Shown: in pieces, positions 38,131 through 48,011 of the stretch
Position numbering within the stretch: the stretch's first letter is position 1
Layout: each line of letters starts with the position of its first letter
NCBI GenBank assembly: GCA_032622095.1
Contig: CP136067.1
Span: forward strand, 199,666,052-199,730,051
Origin: Siphonodentalium dalli
Lineage: Eukaryota; Mollusca; Scaphopoda; Gadilida; Siphonodentaliidae
DNA: 64,000 bases
Reading direction: 5' to 3'
Made by a program: the position numbers and the translations under genes
The notes under the pieces: generated by a model
What the model was told of the DNA's origin: nothing
The model's database searches: none
What the model saw: only the letters and a program-made list of their open reading frames with translations

Positions 38131-38222
38131 CCTAAATGATAACCTCATACTATCCTAAATGATAACCTCATACTATCCTAAATGATAACCTCATACTATC
38201 CTAAATGATAACCTCATACTAT
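38131..38222 (+). repeat. 23-bp minisatellite, 4 units, touching the MSRA acceptor
   Basis: Four identical units of CCTAAATGATAACCTCATAC plus TAT run from 38131 to 38222. The next two bases start a fifth unit, which turns into CCTTTCAG, the polypyrimidine/AG of the acceptor in front of the first visible MSRA coding exon (AG at 38229-38230). Confidence 0.93.
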
Positions 38223-38244
38223 CCTTTCAGGGAGAACTGAAATT

Positions 38245-38326
38245 ATGGCTGTGTCCGAGAAACATGCAGTCTTGAAAACCTCAACCAAACCTCCATTCCC
38301 TGATGCTTCACAGATGGCCATGTTCG
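38245..38326 (+). CDS. MSRA: MSRA exon (first visible): peptide-methionine (S)-S-oxide reductase
   Basis: MsrA reduces the S epimer of methionine sulfoxide in proteins and free methionine, using thioredoxin. The coding sequence joins 38245-38326, 42743-42807, 43352-43480 and 45091-45429, giving 204 residues from this ATG. This exon encodes MAVSEKHAVLKTSTKPPFPD and SQMAMFG, matching the P-F-P-x(3)-Q-M-A-x-FG lead-in to the MsrA core, and ends one base into a Gly codon before GTGAGA (phase 1). The ATG lacks a hydrophobic leader or mitochondrial presequence. However, an acceptor-like CCTTTCAG ends at 38230 and the frame is open from there to the ATG, so an upstream exon with a targeting sequence is likely; I could not find it. 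The protein's KDEL ending makes that leader important. Confidence 0.88.
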
Positions 38327-39869
38327 GTGAGAAAAATAGGTCAATTTATATATAAACTATTTCTAAACTAAAACAGACTTTCCCATCCGGTCACTGTTAT
38401 AAAAGTACTCATTGGTCCTATTATTCATCCAGGCCCCAAGCTAGGAGGCGACTGGGGCGAAGTTATCACCTTCAAGCTGGCGACTTCGCCCTCAGATGTG
38501 CGCAAGGCGAAAACGAATTCGCCTTCCAAATTTTGACCAAACTGAGATTTACCTGTGGAAATATGACTTGTTTTGCAAAAAAAAAATATTAAAGTATGTC
38601 ATAATGTTGTTGTCCTATCTCTCTGAACCATTGGGCGAAACATTTCCTTAAAATATCCTTTTCTGATCAAAGAAGTTTTTCACATTCAATCCAGGCACGA
38701 TCTATTTGAAGTTGCCTATATTCGCTGGGATTATCGGGTGATTATATATCTAATCATCAAAAGTAATTATCACTAGTATAACAAATAATTAGACCATTCT
38801 GGTTCCATGAGTTTATAAAATTAGTACAAGACCGCTGTCCCGCTATTCAGATATAAAACAATTGGAACATTATCAGATTATGTATTCGTCTGGAGGGATG
38901 TTCATGAAATATAAACAGACGACAGACACTCTTTTATTCAATATTCTGTTGATTGAGTTGTAACAGTAATTATACCCCCTCCCCTCGTAACAAAGGAATA
39001 CATAGGAATCAGCTTGGTTGTCTGTCTGTCCGTCCATGGACTCACATTGTCTGAGCTTGCATTCCTACATATTTTAGTCAATGTTTTTGAAACTTGGCAT
39101 AGATATTTAGTACCGTGGGAACCTATGCAGGCCTTGCGATTATGACTTAGAAATTTTTTGCAACAATCATAAAATTGTCTGAGCTTGTATTCGTACCTTT
39201 TCCAGTTAATTTAAAAAAAAACTTGGCACAGATATTTACCGCTATGAGAACATGTGCACCTGCTATTATGAGCTCGATCCAAATTTTTTAGTGGAGTTAT
39301 TCCCCTTTTTCAACTTAGAAATTTGTCACAACATGCATAATTTTGTTCTTGTTTTTTGTTTCAAAAAACAAATATGTTAATATGACTACAATTAATGTAA
39401 CCCAATTACACTGGGGACGTACAGCACCACCTCTAGTTGAGGATATGTTATTGTAGTTTCGAGATGCATGATAAATTCTCCAAAAATCTGATCTTGTGGA
39501 GAAAACAAATTATTTGTTATGGAAAATAGGTTAAAAGTAATTTTTTGTGGATGTATGGGTGTTAAGTCGATAATGGGATCTTTAATTATAATATATCATA
39601 ATGCTTGGAGTGACATATCCAAAAAATCGACCAGTTTAGAAATCATTGTACATTCCCTGGAGCCAAATTGTTCAATGAGCATCATGAACATTATAAGAAA
39701 TATTATGCATGTCTTGACTACCGTATGCATCCATTTCCTTTAGCCTTGGACATGTATGTCTCAGTGAGTATAGACGTCACTTTAATTTCAATGCAATTTT
39801 TCAATTTAGCTACATGTGTAGCAGTCGCGTAAATATAGAAGGCCGATGACTTCTCTGCTAGAGAGGTCT

Positions 39870-39990
39870 AGATCTCTTGGTCACAGTTGTTAGACGCTTT
39901 GTGTGATCACTTGAAGTTAAGCAATGTCGAGCTCGGTTAGTCCTTGGATGGGTGACCGTCTTGGGATTTCGGGTGCTGCCAACTTTTGAT
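39870..39990 (+). pseudogene. 5S rRNA-derived sequence (pseudogene or 5S-type SINE head)
   Basis: AGTTAAGCAATGTCGAGCTC followed by GGTTAGTCCTTGGATGGGTG and ACCGTCTTGGGATTTCGGGT matches the internal control region and 3' half of animal 5S rRNA (AGCTAAGC, GGTTAGTACTTGGATGGG, GACCGCCTGGGAATACCGGG) with several substitutions. The 5' third is badly diverged. Transcription would be by RNA polymerase III in the sense of MSRA. The mismatches argue against a functional 5S gene. It could be a dispersed pseudogene or the head of a 5S-derived SINE; no A-rich tail was seen. Confidence 0.82.
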
Positions 39991-40245
39991 GCAACTCCTG
40001 CACTTCTCTCTCTCATTCTGTTACACTGGGGGCTCGTCCGCTGTTACACATGTACCTGCATGGTTTGTAATTATTTTGTGCAAACACCACTCAAATGGTA
40101 TCATTGTATTGAAAGTTTACACCAAGCTATTAATTATTACACACCCGCTGTTGAATTCTTAGTTCAAGTCTATGTGGTAATTTGACAGTTTGATCTAGGG
40201 AGATCCTGGACTCTCCCTTACAGACACATGATGCAATTACATTGC

Positions 40246-40694
40246 TTAAAGGTACTCAATCCGATTTAACGCTCCTAAATTACTATTTCTTTGGCTTCCG
40301 GGTAAAAAATATTTGATTCAAGTCAAGGAACCCACCCATCAAAGCTTGGAGTGATCAGATATCGATTTTTGAAGTTTGTTATTTCAATTATTTGTGGCCC
40401 AGATTCATGCAGTCAAATGGATAGTCCATCCATAATTGCAGATGATAATGGATAACTCTAAAACAAGTGGTAATAGGGCCAAATTTCGTGAATACTCAAG
40501 TGATAATACGGCCATATTTTGTTGAACAAAATGTTGATAAATAGCATGTTTTGGGAAATTGATACCATAGTTGACAGTGGTTAGCATTATTTTGTTGCAA
40601 TTTTATCGATTCTGATAACTAACACGTATTTTGAAGAAATGTTGTTTCTATCTTGATGATATGGGGACCCTCTAATCAGATTGAGTACCTTTAA
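40246..40694 (+). mobile_element. 'AGGTACTCAATC' family MITE, complete (copy 6)
   Basis: TTAA 40246-40249 is followed by AGGTACTCAATCCGATTT, and the right end ATCAGATTGAGTACCT precedes TTAA 40691-40694. It is the best preserved copy in the window and serves as the reference for the family. No coding capacity. Confidence 0.88.
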
Positions 40695-40725
40695 GCTGAC
40701 ATAATGTGAATTTATGAAGTTTGTG

Positions 40726-41491
40726 TAGGGCCCTGCGAATCGATTCAATTCGATGCAAATCGAAATCGATCGTCTAATTCGATTCGATTCGAAATCGGCT
40801 ACCATGATTCGGATTTCGTTGAATCTTTGGTGACAGCTGTATTTCTGTGCTTTGTACAGACCTGAAAAGAAAATTCACTGTAATAATGTAGTAAATGACT
40901 TAAGCATACACACGTCCCATTATGTCCGATGGCAGGACATGTAATGTTATCACCAACTAATCTATAACTAATTGACCCAATCTGCAAGAATGACATAAGT
41001 GAACAACAGAATTGCCATACAGGGCTGTGTGCTAGTGTCGTTGCAGGAATCTAATTCCTGAGTATTTTGTAAACATTGTCTGGTAAGTCTGTCAGTTACA
41101 AGTGACAGACAACACAATCATCGCAAGAGTAGCGAAAAATACTGTGCTTTCAATGAAATGAAACAGGCATCACGCGGTAGGCTTGCCCGTATTTACGTCG
41201 GCATTGGTTCTCTCTTGCATGTATGTTCTTATCTGTACTCAACGATTGCTTGGGCACAACAAATGTGTGTGAAAAAGAGGTGTGTAGATAAGCGCATGTA
41301 ATCTGCGCATATTGCACTACATCGACGATCACCAGGCGGTTTTCACCAGTCAATTTTAGGTGTGTCTTCGAAGTTCTATGTATTTGAACTCATTTGGCTC
41401 AGTAACAATGATTCGATTCGATTTCGAATCGTTTGTCTGATTCGATTCGAGATTCGATTCGAATTGAAAACACCCGATTCGCAGGGCCCTA
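40726..41491. mobile_element. hAT-type MITE with perfect 8-bp target duplication
   Basis: Terminal inverted repeats begin TAGGGCCCTGCGAATCG and continue into tracts of TTCGATTCGA. The 8-bp duplication AGTTTGTG is exact at 40718-40725 and 41492-41499. Eight-base duplications are diagnostic of hAT transposases. The 766-bp interior has no transposase frame. Confidence 0.9.
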
Positions 41492-41499
41492 AGTTTGTG

Positions 41500-42114
41500 A
41501 TACAGAAATGATTGCAAAAACAACAAATGTCGATCGGAGAGCTCAGTCTCAGAATAAGATGTTTTTTGTTTGTGTTTAGGGTCACAATTAATATAGAGCC
41601 AAACTCATGTTTTTATTTAGAGATTACCGCACTCGAGCGGATTGTGGAAGAATACCCCTTGTGAGCTTCGGCTTTCGAGGTATTCTTCTGCTCTCATGCG
41701 ATACTCACTAACCCAAAGCAACTCAGTACGGCTCTTTATTTGTCTCAACTTGCTATGTTTTACACGTTCACTGCCGACGCCCATTCAATTTCTTGCAAAA
41801 GTATGAGATAACTCGTAGTCGGCAGTGAATGTGTTAAAGATGGTCTATCTCTTTGTAAATATGTGTCATATAATTGCCAGGCTATAAAATATTAGATATG
41901 AATCGAAGACCTCTGTCTGGAAATGCTTCTATTGATTATATTTTAAATATTTTCTCATCCAAAAACATGTGGTTGTGTAGCTAACGAATAATAGTGGTTA
42001 CTTTAACAGAGACCAGAAATTTTATTGTATAATTTTGTCACAAATAAACGTGAATTAGGCTATTGCATATAAGGATTAACTGTCATGTGGACTGTTTTTA
42101 TGGAGATGTAACGG
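41500..42114 (+). other. Intron sequence with one small repeat
   Basis: Apart from the 79-bp element at 41759-41837, this part contains an imperfect inverted motif around AGAATACCCC and GAGGTATTCT (about 41650-41690). Nothing else is recognised. Confidence 0.45.
41759..41837. mobile_element. 79-bp mini-MITE, 'CATTCACTGCCGAC' termini
   Basis: The right end is GTCGGCAGTGAATGTGTTAA and the left end TTTACACGTTCACTGCCGAC is its complement with two changes. It is TTAA-ended on the right and degenerate on the left. It is very short and probably a deletion derivative of a TTAA-type element. Confidence 0.7.
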
Positions 42115-42182
42115 TGAGGTAAGTGGACATAACTTGTGTAAAACCCGAAGGGTTTTAATACAAGTTATGACCACTTACCTCA
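42115..42182. repeat. 68-bp hairpin in MSRA intron 1
   Basis: TGAGGTAAGTGG and ACATAACTTG on the left pair with CAAGTTAT and CCACTTACCTCA on the right. An inner AAAACCC-GAA-GGGTTTT stem completes the fold. It contains a donor-like GAG-GTAAGT in the sense strand. Confidence 0.75.
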
Positions 42183-42742
42183 TATTGAAACCCGATGATG
42201 TATTAAGTCAATCATGCGCGAGTCCAAATGCGCCCAACACATTACGCGTTCGTCTTTCCAAACCTAATGACGTATCGATTGTGTTATTAGCTTGGTGTTA
42301 TGAGGCATTGCGCATTCACCGATAAATAACTGCAACTAGCCACGTGGCCGCCGACCAATCAGAATGGTGGATTTAGTGATGACAACACTTAGTGTGTAAA
42401 TATATAACTATGGAATAAAACAATAATGACAATCAATCTGGGACAGTTGACGTTCGGAACGTAGTTATGGGATCACCCTAATTATCTCTATCGCTATATG
42501 GTATCACCTGAATGGTCTGTTCTAAAAATAGAACAATAAAGTGTCCCATTTAATCATCTCTTTTTATAATAAAATATTCGAAATAAATCAATTTTAATTG
42601 ATAGAAGTATTTCCGGACAGGGGTCTTCAATTCATATTTATTATTTTATACCCACGAAACTATTTCAAAATTGTTATATGAAGAGATAATCCATCTTTAA
42701 AGAAAATGATCAACCTGATAAAGTGAATTGGAAATTTTGCAG

Positions 42743-42807
42743 GTCTTGGATGCTTTTGGGGAGCTGAAAGAAAGTTCTGGAAACAAAAAGGTGTCTATTC
42801 TACACAG
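42743..42807 (+). CDS. MSRA: MSRA exon 2, catalytic GCFWG motif
   Basis: The exon completes a split Gly codon and encodes [20 protein letters not shown] plus Gln. GCFWG is the MsrA signature; its cysteine (residue 31 in this model) attacks the sulfoxide sulfur, and the following Phe-Trp pair forms the methyl-binding pocket. The acceptor TTTTGCAG and donor CAG-GTGATT are consensus. Exit phase is 0. Length 65 bp. Confidence 0.97.
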
Positions 42808-42837
42808 GTGATTTTGACTTATGATTAATTTTCTGAA

Positions 42838-43114
42838 TTAAACCCTTCCTATAATAAATGGACTCTCCCATTCAGTTATAAGAGTATACATTGGACCGAT
42901 TTATTTTTCATTTGCAGTGGTTTTTCAGGTAATAAAACAGACAACAGACAGAAAAATAGAAATACATGAGCAGAATGGTTCATAATTATTGGTGTGAAAT
43001 GTTCTGATAATATGTTCAACAAACGACCTACCTATGGCCATTTGTTGAACTTATTATCTGAACATTTCCTGAGGGAACTACTCCTCAATGAGTATTTAGT
43101 ATAGAAAGGGTTAA
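42838..43114. mobile_element. TTAA-flanked MITE, 'CCCTTTCTATACTAAATACTC' type
   Basis: The left end TTAAACCCTTCCTATAATAA at 42838 and the complement of the right end, TTAACCCTTTCTATACTAAA, are inverted repeats with a few mismatches. It lies wholly in MSRA intron 2. Related pieces lie at about 38375-38432, 51290-51390 and 61360-61387. Confidence 0.7.
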
Positions 43115-43204
43115 CACTGTCAGATACCGTTTAGGTTTGGACGTTTCAAGATGGCGGCGCCCAGTGGACATAATAAACGGTAAGTTAATATATTGTCTTC
43201 AAGA

Positions 43205-43322
43205 ACTCACTGAGAGCTTTCAGATGAATGGCAACAAGCCATATTTCCGGCTAAATCCTGAAAAGATACCTATAATTCTGTTGTGGTTAAGGAGTCGATT
43301 ATTTAGGGCATTATTGTATATA
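43205..43322 (+). mobile_element. Half of a 'CAGTAATGC' foldback MITE (copy 3)
   Basis: Only the right arm is present: GAGAGCTTTCAGATGAATGG through GGGCATTATTGTATA. It lies 29 bp upstream of MSRA exon 3. Confidence 0.8.
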
Positions 43323-43351
43323 AATATGCACATTTATCCTCTTTTTATCAG

Positions 43352-43480
43352 GTTGGCTATGCTGGAGGCTACACTGAGAACCCGACATACAGAGAAGTTT
43401 GCAGCGGAAACACTGGCCATGCTGAAGTGGTGAGAGTCATCTACGAACCAGATGCAGTTAGCTATGAACAACTTCTACAG
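43352..43480 (+). CDS. MSRA: MSRA exon 3
   Basis: Exactly 43 codons, phase 0 at both ends, with acceptor TTTTTATCAG and donor CAG-GTAAAA. It encodes [20 protein letters not shown], then [13 protein letters not shown] and [14 protein letters not shown], the [15 protein letters not shown] block and the V-x-YxP strand are standard MsrA core motifs; the Tyr and Glu residues in them help position and protonate the sulfoxide oxygen in this family. Confidence 0.97.
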
Positions 43481-43494
43481 GTAAAAGATTCTGT

Positions 43495-43871
43495 TTAAAG
43501 ATGCATTATCTGAATTAACGCTCCTAAATTGCTATTTCTTTGGCTTTGGGGGTAAATAAGTATTTGATTCGAGTTGACGAACCCACCAATCAAAGCTCAG
43601 AGTGATCAGATATCAAATTTTGAAGTTTGTTATTTCTCCAGATGTGCAATTATTTGTGGCCCAAGAAAAACATCGTCAAATGGACAGTCTCAGACAAAAT
43701 TGCAGATGAAGATGGATAACTCTAAAATCAAGTGGTAATACAGCCAAATTTTTTGGTACTCAAGTGATAATACGACTATATTTCTTTGAACAAAATATTG
43801 ATAAAATGTTGTTGTTGTTGTATCTTGATTATATGCGGACCGTATGATCAGATTGAGTACGGTACCTTTAA
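43495..43871 (+). mobile_element. 'AGGTACTCAATC' family MITE (copy 7), in MSRA intron 3
   Basis: TTAA 43495-43498, diverged left end AGATGCATTATCTGAATTAA, family interior, right end ATCAGATTGAGTACGGTACC and TTAA 43868-43871. It begins 14 bp after exon 3. Confidence 0.82.
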
Positions 43872-44487
43872 TAATCATTAGTCCCATCTGGTACTAACAG
43901 AGTACGGGTAGGGTCCTGTGAAAATTTGATGTTTAATTCATCATTCGATTTGGTCTCAATATTCAATTTTAATGCGGTTAGAATGTTTTCGAATATCCCC
44001 AAGTTAATCACTGGGTGTTGTTATAATCTACATAAATAATTATTTTTTGCCTGGTGTCAATGGATAACCATTGCAGGTGTCGAAAATGTCAGACAGCCTC
44101 CTGTTAGAACCTGACATGTGGCAGACAGTCCCTAAAAAAATAACTCCAGGCTTCTGAATATTGCAATTCTGCATTCCTGTTACAAATTCACAACTAATTT
44201 GACTGAAGATATAATACAGGGAGAGGGTAAACATTTTAAGATTTGAAAGTAAGATTACTGTTTGAGAAATTGACTCTGCATTGAATTTTCAAAACTTTCC
44301 TGAGGGATGTCATTTGAACCGCCCCTAATATGGACCTAGTGATACACAATACCACCCACCCACCCAACTTTTGGCGTACAGGATTTGATTTTGATTCTCG
44401 TACCCTCTAACTTGTGAATCAGCTTTGAGTCTCGCAAAAATGGATGGATTTTAAGGCCTGATGCTATAGTAACACAAGTTATAAAGT
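43872..44487 (+). other. MSRA intron 3, no feature recognised
   Basis: AT-rich intron sequence. Nothing with coding or repeat structure is seen apart from a short CCACCCACCCACC run at about 44343-44356. Confidence 0.45.
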
Positions 44488-44641
44488 TATACAATATTGT
44501 GTACAGTATGTGTTTTTCATGTACGAGTCCTGCTTGTGGTGAAAAGTCATATTGGATGAGACATGCAGTGTGGAGTCCAATATGACCTATCACCACAACC
44601 TGGACGAGTACAAGAAAAACACATACTGTACAGAACATTGT
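44488..44641. repeat. Imperfect foldback of about 150 bp in MSRA intron 3
   Basis: ACAATATTGTGTACAGTATG and TGTTTTTC on the left pair with GAAAAACACATACTGTACAG on the right. Further inward TGTGGTGA-AAAGTCATATTGGA pairs with TCCAATATGACCTATCACCACA. The phrase GAGTCCAATATGACTT recurs twice at about 44940-44975, so this is likely part of a dispersed element. Confidence 0.7.
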
Positions 44642-45090
44642 ATAATGACATTTTTATTATCCATCTGTATGTTTATCAAAATTTTGGGAATGAAACTTTT
44701 GTGGTTATTTTTGGTATTTGTCGACACTTCGTTCTCTATAAAAGCCTGTATTTGATCATCAGAAACCTTGATTAGGAACAGTAAACACAGAAGTGAAAAC
44801 AAAAACTCAATGCAGAAGTGAAACATCTGCTAAATCCACCAGTGTTGTGCTCGCATCACAATTTCACCGATTCATTTCGCAATAAAGTTAATTCGTGACA
44901 TCAAAAATAGTGTTAAAAAAGTCATATTTGAACACTCAGGAGTCCAATATAACTTTCGGGAGTCCAATATGACTTTTTCGCTGATTATCACGTGACGGCT
45001 TTTGCCCAATCAGAAATAGTGTTTGTTAAGGAATGGATAATAATACAAGTTACACATACATGTGACAATACCTTGCTATTATTGTTGCAG

Positions 45091-45429
45091 TTGTTCTGGG
45101 AAAGCCACAACCCCACACAGGGAATGCGACAAGGAAATGACAGCGGAAGTCAGTATCGATCTGCCATATACTATTACTCTGATGCTCAAAAACATCTCGC
45201 CAACAAGTTACGAGATCTGTATCAGGAGAAACTCCACAAGAAAGGTCATGGGGAGATAACTACAGAGATAAAGGCAGCAGACGTGTTTTATTATGCGGAG
45301 GACTATCATCAACAGTACCTACACAAAAATCCCAGAGGGTATTGTGGGATCGGAGGGCTTGGCGTCTCATGCCCTGTTGGCTTACTGAAGGCAGCAGGTG
45401 ATAACATGGATGCAAAAGATGAATTATAG
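45091..45429 (+). CDS. MSRA: MSRA exon 4 (last), ends in KDEL
   Basis: The acceptor TTGTTGCAG leads into 112 codons and TAG. It contains [20 protein letters not shown] and [10 protein letters not shown] (the NPTQGxxQGxDxGxQYRSAI block that binds substrate), [12 protein letters not shown] (AExYHQxYL motif), and PRGYCGIGG followed by GVSCPVG with the two recycling cysteines (residues 177 and 186 in this model). All residues expected for a working enzyme are present. The protein then continues [15 protein letters not shown], a longer tail than the usual few residues, and its last four residues are the canonical ER retrieval signal. The genomic reading is clear: AAA GAT GAA TTA TAG. Confidence 0.97.
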   Translation: MFWESHNPTQGMRQGNDSGSQYRSAIYYYSDAQKHLANKLRDLYQEKLHKKGHGEITTEIKAADVFYYAEDYHQQYLHKNPRGYCGIGGLGVSCPVGLLKAAGDNMDAKDEL

Positions 45430-45440
45430 GTTATATACTA

Positions 45441-45597
45441 AAATGCCCTAAATAATTGACTGAGTGAGAGCTTTCCGATGAATGGCAACAGGTGAGAGCT
45501 TTCCGATGAATGGCAACAAGCCATATTTCCGACTAAATCCTGAAAAATTACCCATAATTTTGCTGTGGTTAAGGAGTCGATTATTTAGGGCATTACT
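45441..45597 (+). mobile_element. Rearranged 'CAGTAATGC' foldback MITE in the presumed MSRA 3' UTR (copy 4)
   Basis: It begins 12 bp after the stop codon. A stub of the left end (AATGCCCTAAATAATTGACT) is followed by a tandem repeat of GAGAGCTTTCCGATGAATGG and the complete right arm to GGGCATTACTA. Unless polyadenylation is very early, it is part of the MSRA mRNA. Confidence 0.8.
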
Positions 45598-45733
45598 ATA
45601 GTTATCAATTTGAAACAACTGAAGGCCTTACATACTCTGTAATCACTTGAATGAGGATAAAGAATTTCAGTTAGATTTATAAATGTCAAAATTATGTTAT
45701 GGAAATCATGAAACAGGCTTAAATTTCAAAATA

Positions 45734-46212
45734 TTAACTCTTTGAGTGCCACGGGCCGATGAGATCGGCCCTAATTTACGGTGTAAAATCGGCCCTAAAA
45801 AAATAAAAAAAAAAAAAAATTTTTTTTTTATATTTTTTTTTTGGGTTGAATTTTTTTGGTTATGCTTAAGCATGCTATAGCGAATTTAAAAACAAACTGG
45901 ATAACACCTTAGGGGCATGTTATAACTCAAAGCTATCACCAAGTATTCATAGTAATAATTTTGATGCCCATAAAAAACATAAGATTCCCTGGCACTAAAC
46001 CTACTAAATAAGTCTGTTAAAGAATATAATTTATTTTTATTAAAATTATAAAAAATTGTAAAAAATAATAACAAAAGATGAAAAATTGTTAGGCCAATGC
46101 ATTCTCTTATATATGCGAGGCGACCTATGGTCGACTCGCATCTTTAAGAGAATGCATTGGCACAGGGTATATGGGTTGATACAAAAATCTGACCTGGCAC
46201 TCAAAGGGTTAA
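45734..46212. mobile_element. TTAA-flanked MITE, 'CTCTTTGAGTGCCA' family
   Basis: TTAACTCTTTGAGTGCCA at 45734 and the complement TGGCACTCAAAGGGTTAA ending at 46212 are terminal inverted repeats with one mismatch. The left interior repeats ATCGGCCCTAA twice and then has poly-A and poly-T. The right interior contains one copy of the CCAATGCATTCTCTTATATA hairpin with the GGTCGACTCGC loop. That hairpin is the same module as in the CCCTTTACCCAACA family, although the termini differ. Confidence 0.85.
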
Positions 46213-46329
46213 TACATTAATTATTATTGGATACCATAGATTTCAGACTGTATTTCTAAGTAGATATACACTTTCTTCGACATGAGTTTGTTTGGAGGGG
46301 TGGTAGCAAAAGTAACTTTGCATTATGTC

Positions 46330-46420
46330 CCTAGGGGTCTCGGTGGCTCAGTCGGTAGGGGCTCTTCTCCAGACCGACTCGCTCTCCAATGCTGGGGATA
46401 TGGACTTAATTCTCGGTGGA
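46330..46420 (+). repeat. tRNA-like sequence, possible SINE head
   Basis: GTCTCGGTGGCTCAGTCGGTA matches the 5' part of a tRNA, including an A-box-like TGGCTCAGTCGG, but no acceptable B box (GGTTCGAATCC) or closed cloverleaf follows. A degenerate tRNA-derived SINE is likely. It is not a working tRNA gene. Confidence 0.5.
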
Positions 46421-46744
46421 GTCATCGCTGACTTTGTATTCCATATCGCTACCTGGGGGAGTTGCCAGTTACTCGTCGGTGGTTTTGCGGGGCACAATGG
46501 GTCATTCTTCCAGTCATTTTTGTTAACAAATCAATGTGACACTTTTGTTTACATAACAATGGTTTCAATACACAAAATGTTTTTATCGGAGAACTATAAA
46601 TAATGAATATAAGAACAGAGCTTATCGAATTCTCCGTGTTCTTCTTGGTTGTGATATTTTTACAGACTTATATAATTGTTGCACATTTACTCACTGCAAG
46701 TACCTTGGATCCCTTTAATAGTATTAGAGTGAGTTCTGTAGTAG

Positions 46745-47194
46745 ATTAACCCTTTACCCCTTTACCCAACAAAACGGCCAAACATGCCCAAAGAAAGCTT
46801 CAACAGCCTAAAATATCTTCGGTCTGTCTCAATAACACCATAGAAATATGGATATCATTGGAACCGGTTCATTGACCACACTGTAATGGTTACAGTTATG
46901 TCCTGTGGCAATGCATTCTCTTATATATGCGAGTCGACCATAGGTCGCCTCGCATATATAAGAGAATGCATTAACACTTTTTACCATTTTTTCTTACATT
47001 CTATAACAATTTTATAATTTTTTCTTACATTTTTTAACAATTTTTATAATATTTTTCTACATTCTTTGACAATTTTATAATTTTTAATATGTTAAGCCAA
47101 TGCATTCTCTTATATATGCGAGGCGACCTATGGTCGACTCGCATATATAAGAGAATGCATTGGCACAGGGCCGTTCTGTTGGGTAAAGGGTTAA
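46745..47194 (+). mobile_element. 'CCCTTTACCCAACA' family MITE, complete (copy 3)
   Basis: TTAA 46745-46748 and 47191-47194. The left end shows a small duplication (CCCTTTACCCCTTTACCC). Both hairpins are intact, joined by an extended linker with repeated TTACATT/TAACAATTTT phrases. Confidence 0.9.
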
Positions 47195-47564
47195 CTATAT
47201 TTTACCTGCATGATAAGATTCCTACATTTTGAGGTGAAGTTTACTGGAAGCAAGCATTAATGAACCTTTGTTTTCGTTAACACCTGGTGCCCACTTCCAG
47301 TTAAGTCACTGATCACTTTTCTTAGTTTCAATTTGGCCATAGTTTCTGGGAAAACAATTGGCTAAAATGAATGTTCTGGCCAGTAAGAACTTACTGAATC
47401 TTACCATTATAACACGACCATGTTGTTGAGGAGACTTTCTTGTTTTCATGCATTTATATATCACACAGGACAAGTGATGCTCCTTTCAGCCTCTGGGTAT
47501 TGTTGGGCTGATGGTTTTCATGCAGTCTGGGTGAATCCAATTTAGAAGAGCTATGCGCTCGATA
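47195..47564. other. Intergenic, nothing recognised
   Basis: No exon or repeat can be supported here. Confidence 0.45.
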
Positions 47565-47921
47565 TAATGCCCTAAATAATCAACTTCTTAACCACAGCAG
47601 GATTATGGGTAATTTTTCAGGATTTAGTCCGAAATATGGCTTGTTGCCACTCGCGCATTCATCAGAATGAGAATATGGCTTGTTGCCATTCATCGGAAAG
47701 CTCTCAATGAGAGCTTTCCGATGAATGGCAACAAGCCATATTTCGGACTAAATCCTGAAAAATTACCCATAATTCTGCTGTGGTTGAGGAGTCGATTATT
47801 TAGGGCATCACTCACTGAGCTTTCCGATGAATGGCAACAAGCCATATTTCGGACTAAATCCTGAAAAATTACCCATAATTCTGCTGTGGTTAAGGAGTTG
47901 ATTATTTAGGGCATTACTGTA
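47565..47921. mobile_element. 'CAGTAATGC' foldback MITE, one and a half copies (copy 5)
   Basis: A full palindrome (AATGCCCTAAATAATC to GGGCATCACT) has a second partial left-arm repeat near 47655 and is followed directly by another right arm from GAGCTTTCCGATGAATGG to GGGCATTACTGTA. The second arm probably arose by slippage or partial tandem duplication. Confidence 0.85.
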
Positions 47922-48011
47922 CGCGCTCGATAGTCTCAGACAATTAGCAGGGAATCACTTTACTATCAAAATGTATTAAATCAGTGACAGCCAAACACAA
48001 CATGTTGCAAA

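Larger units (their letters stand above)
38327..42742 (+). other. MSRA intron 1 (4.4 kb), filled with repeats
   Basis: The intron starts GTGAGA and ends TTTTGCAG. It holds a 5S-like remnant, two TTAA-type MITEs, a hAT-type MITE and a 68-bp hairpin, listed separately. The part from about 38375 to 38432 resembles the MITE at 42838-43114. About 39000-39440 (TGTCTGTCTGTCCGTCC, then two degenerate copies of a block around TTGTCTGAGCTTG and CAACTTAGAAATTT) looks like an old dispersed repeat. No further exon is recognised. Confidence 0.75.

Noticed and set aside
39870-39990. Functional 5S rRNA gene
   Set aside because: The 5' third does not match, and conserved positions in the internal promoter are changed.
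46330-46420. tRNA gene
   Set aside because: There is an A-box-like start only. No B box, no anticodon stem that closes, no acceptor stem.
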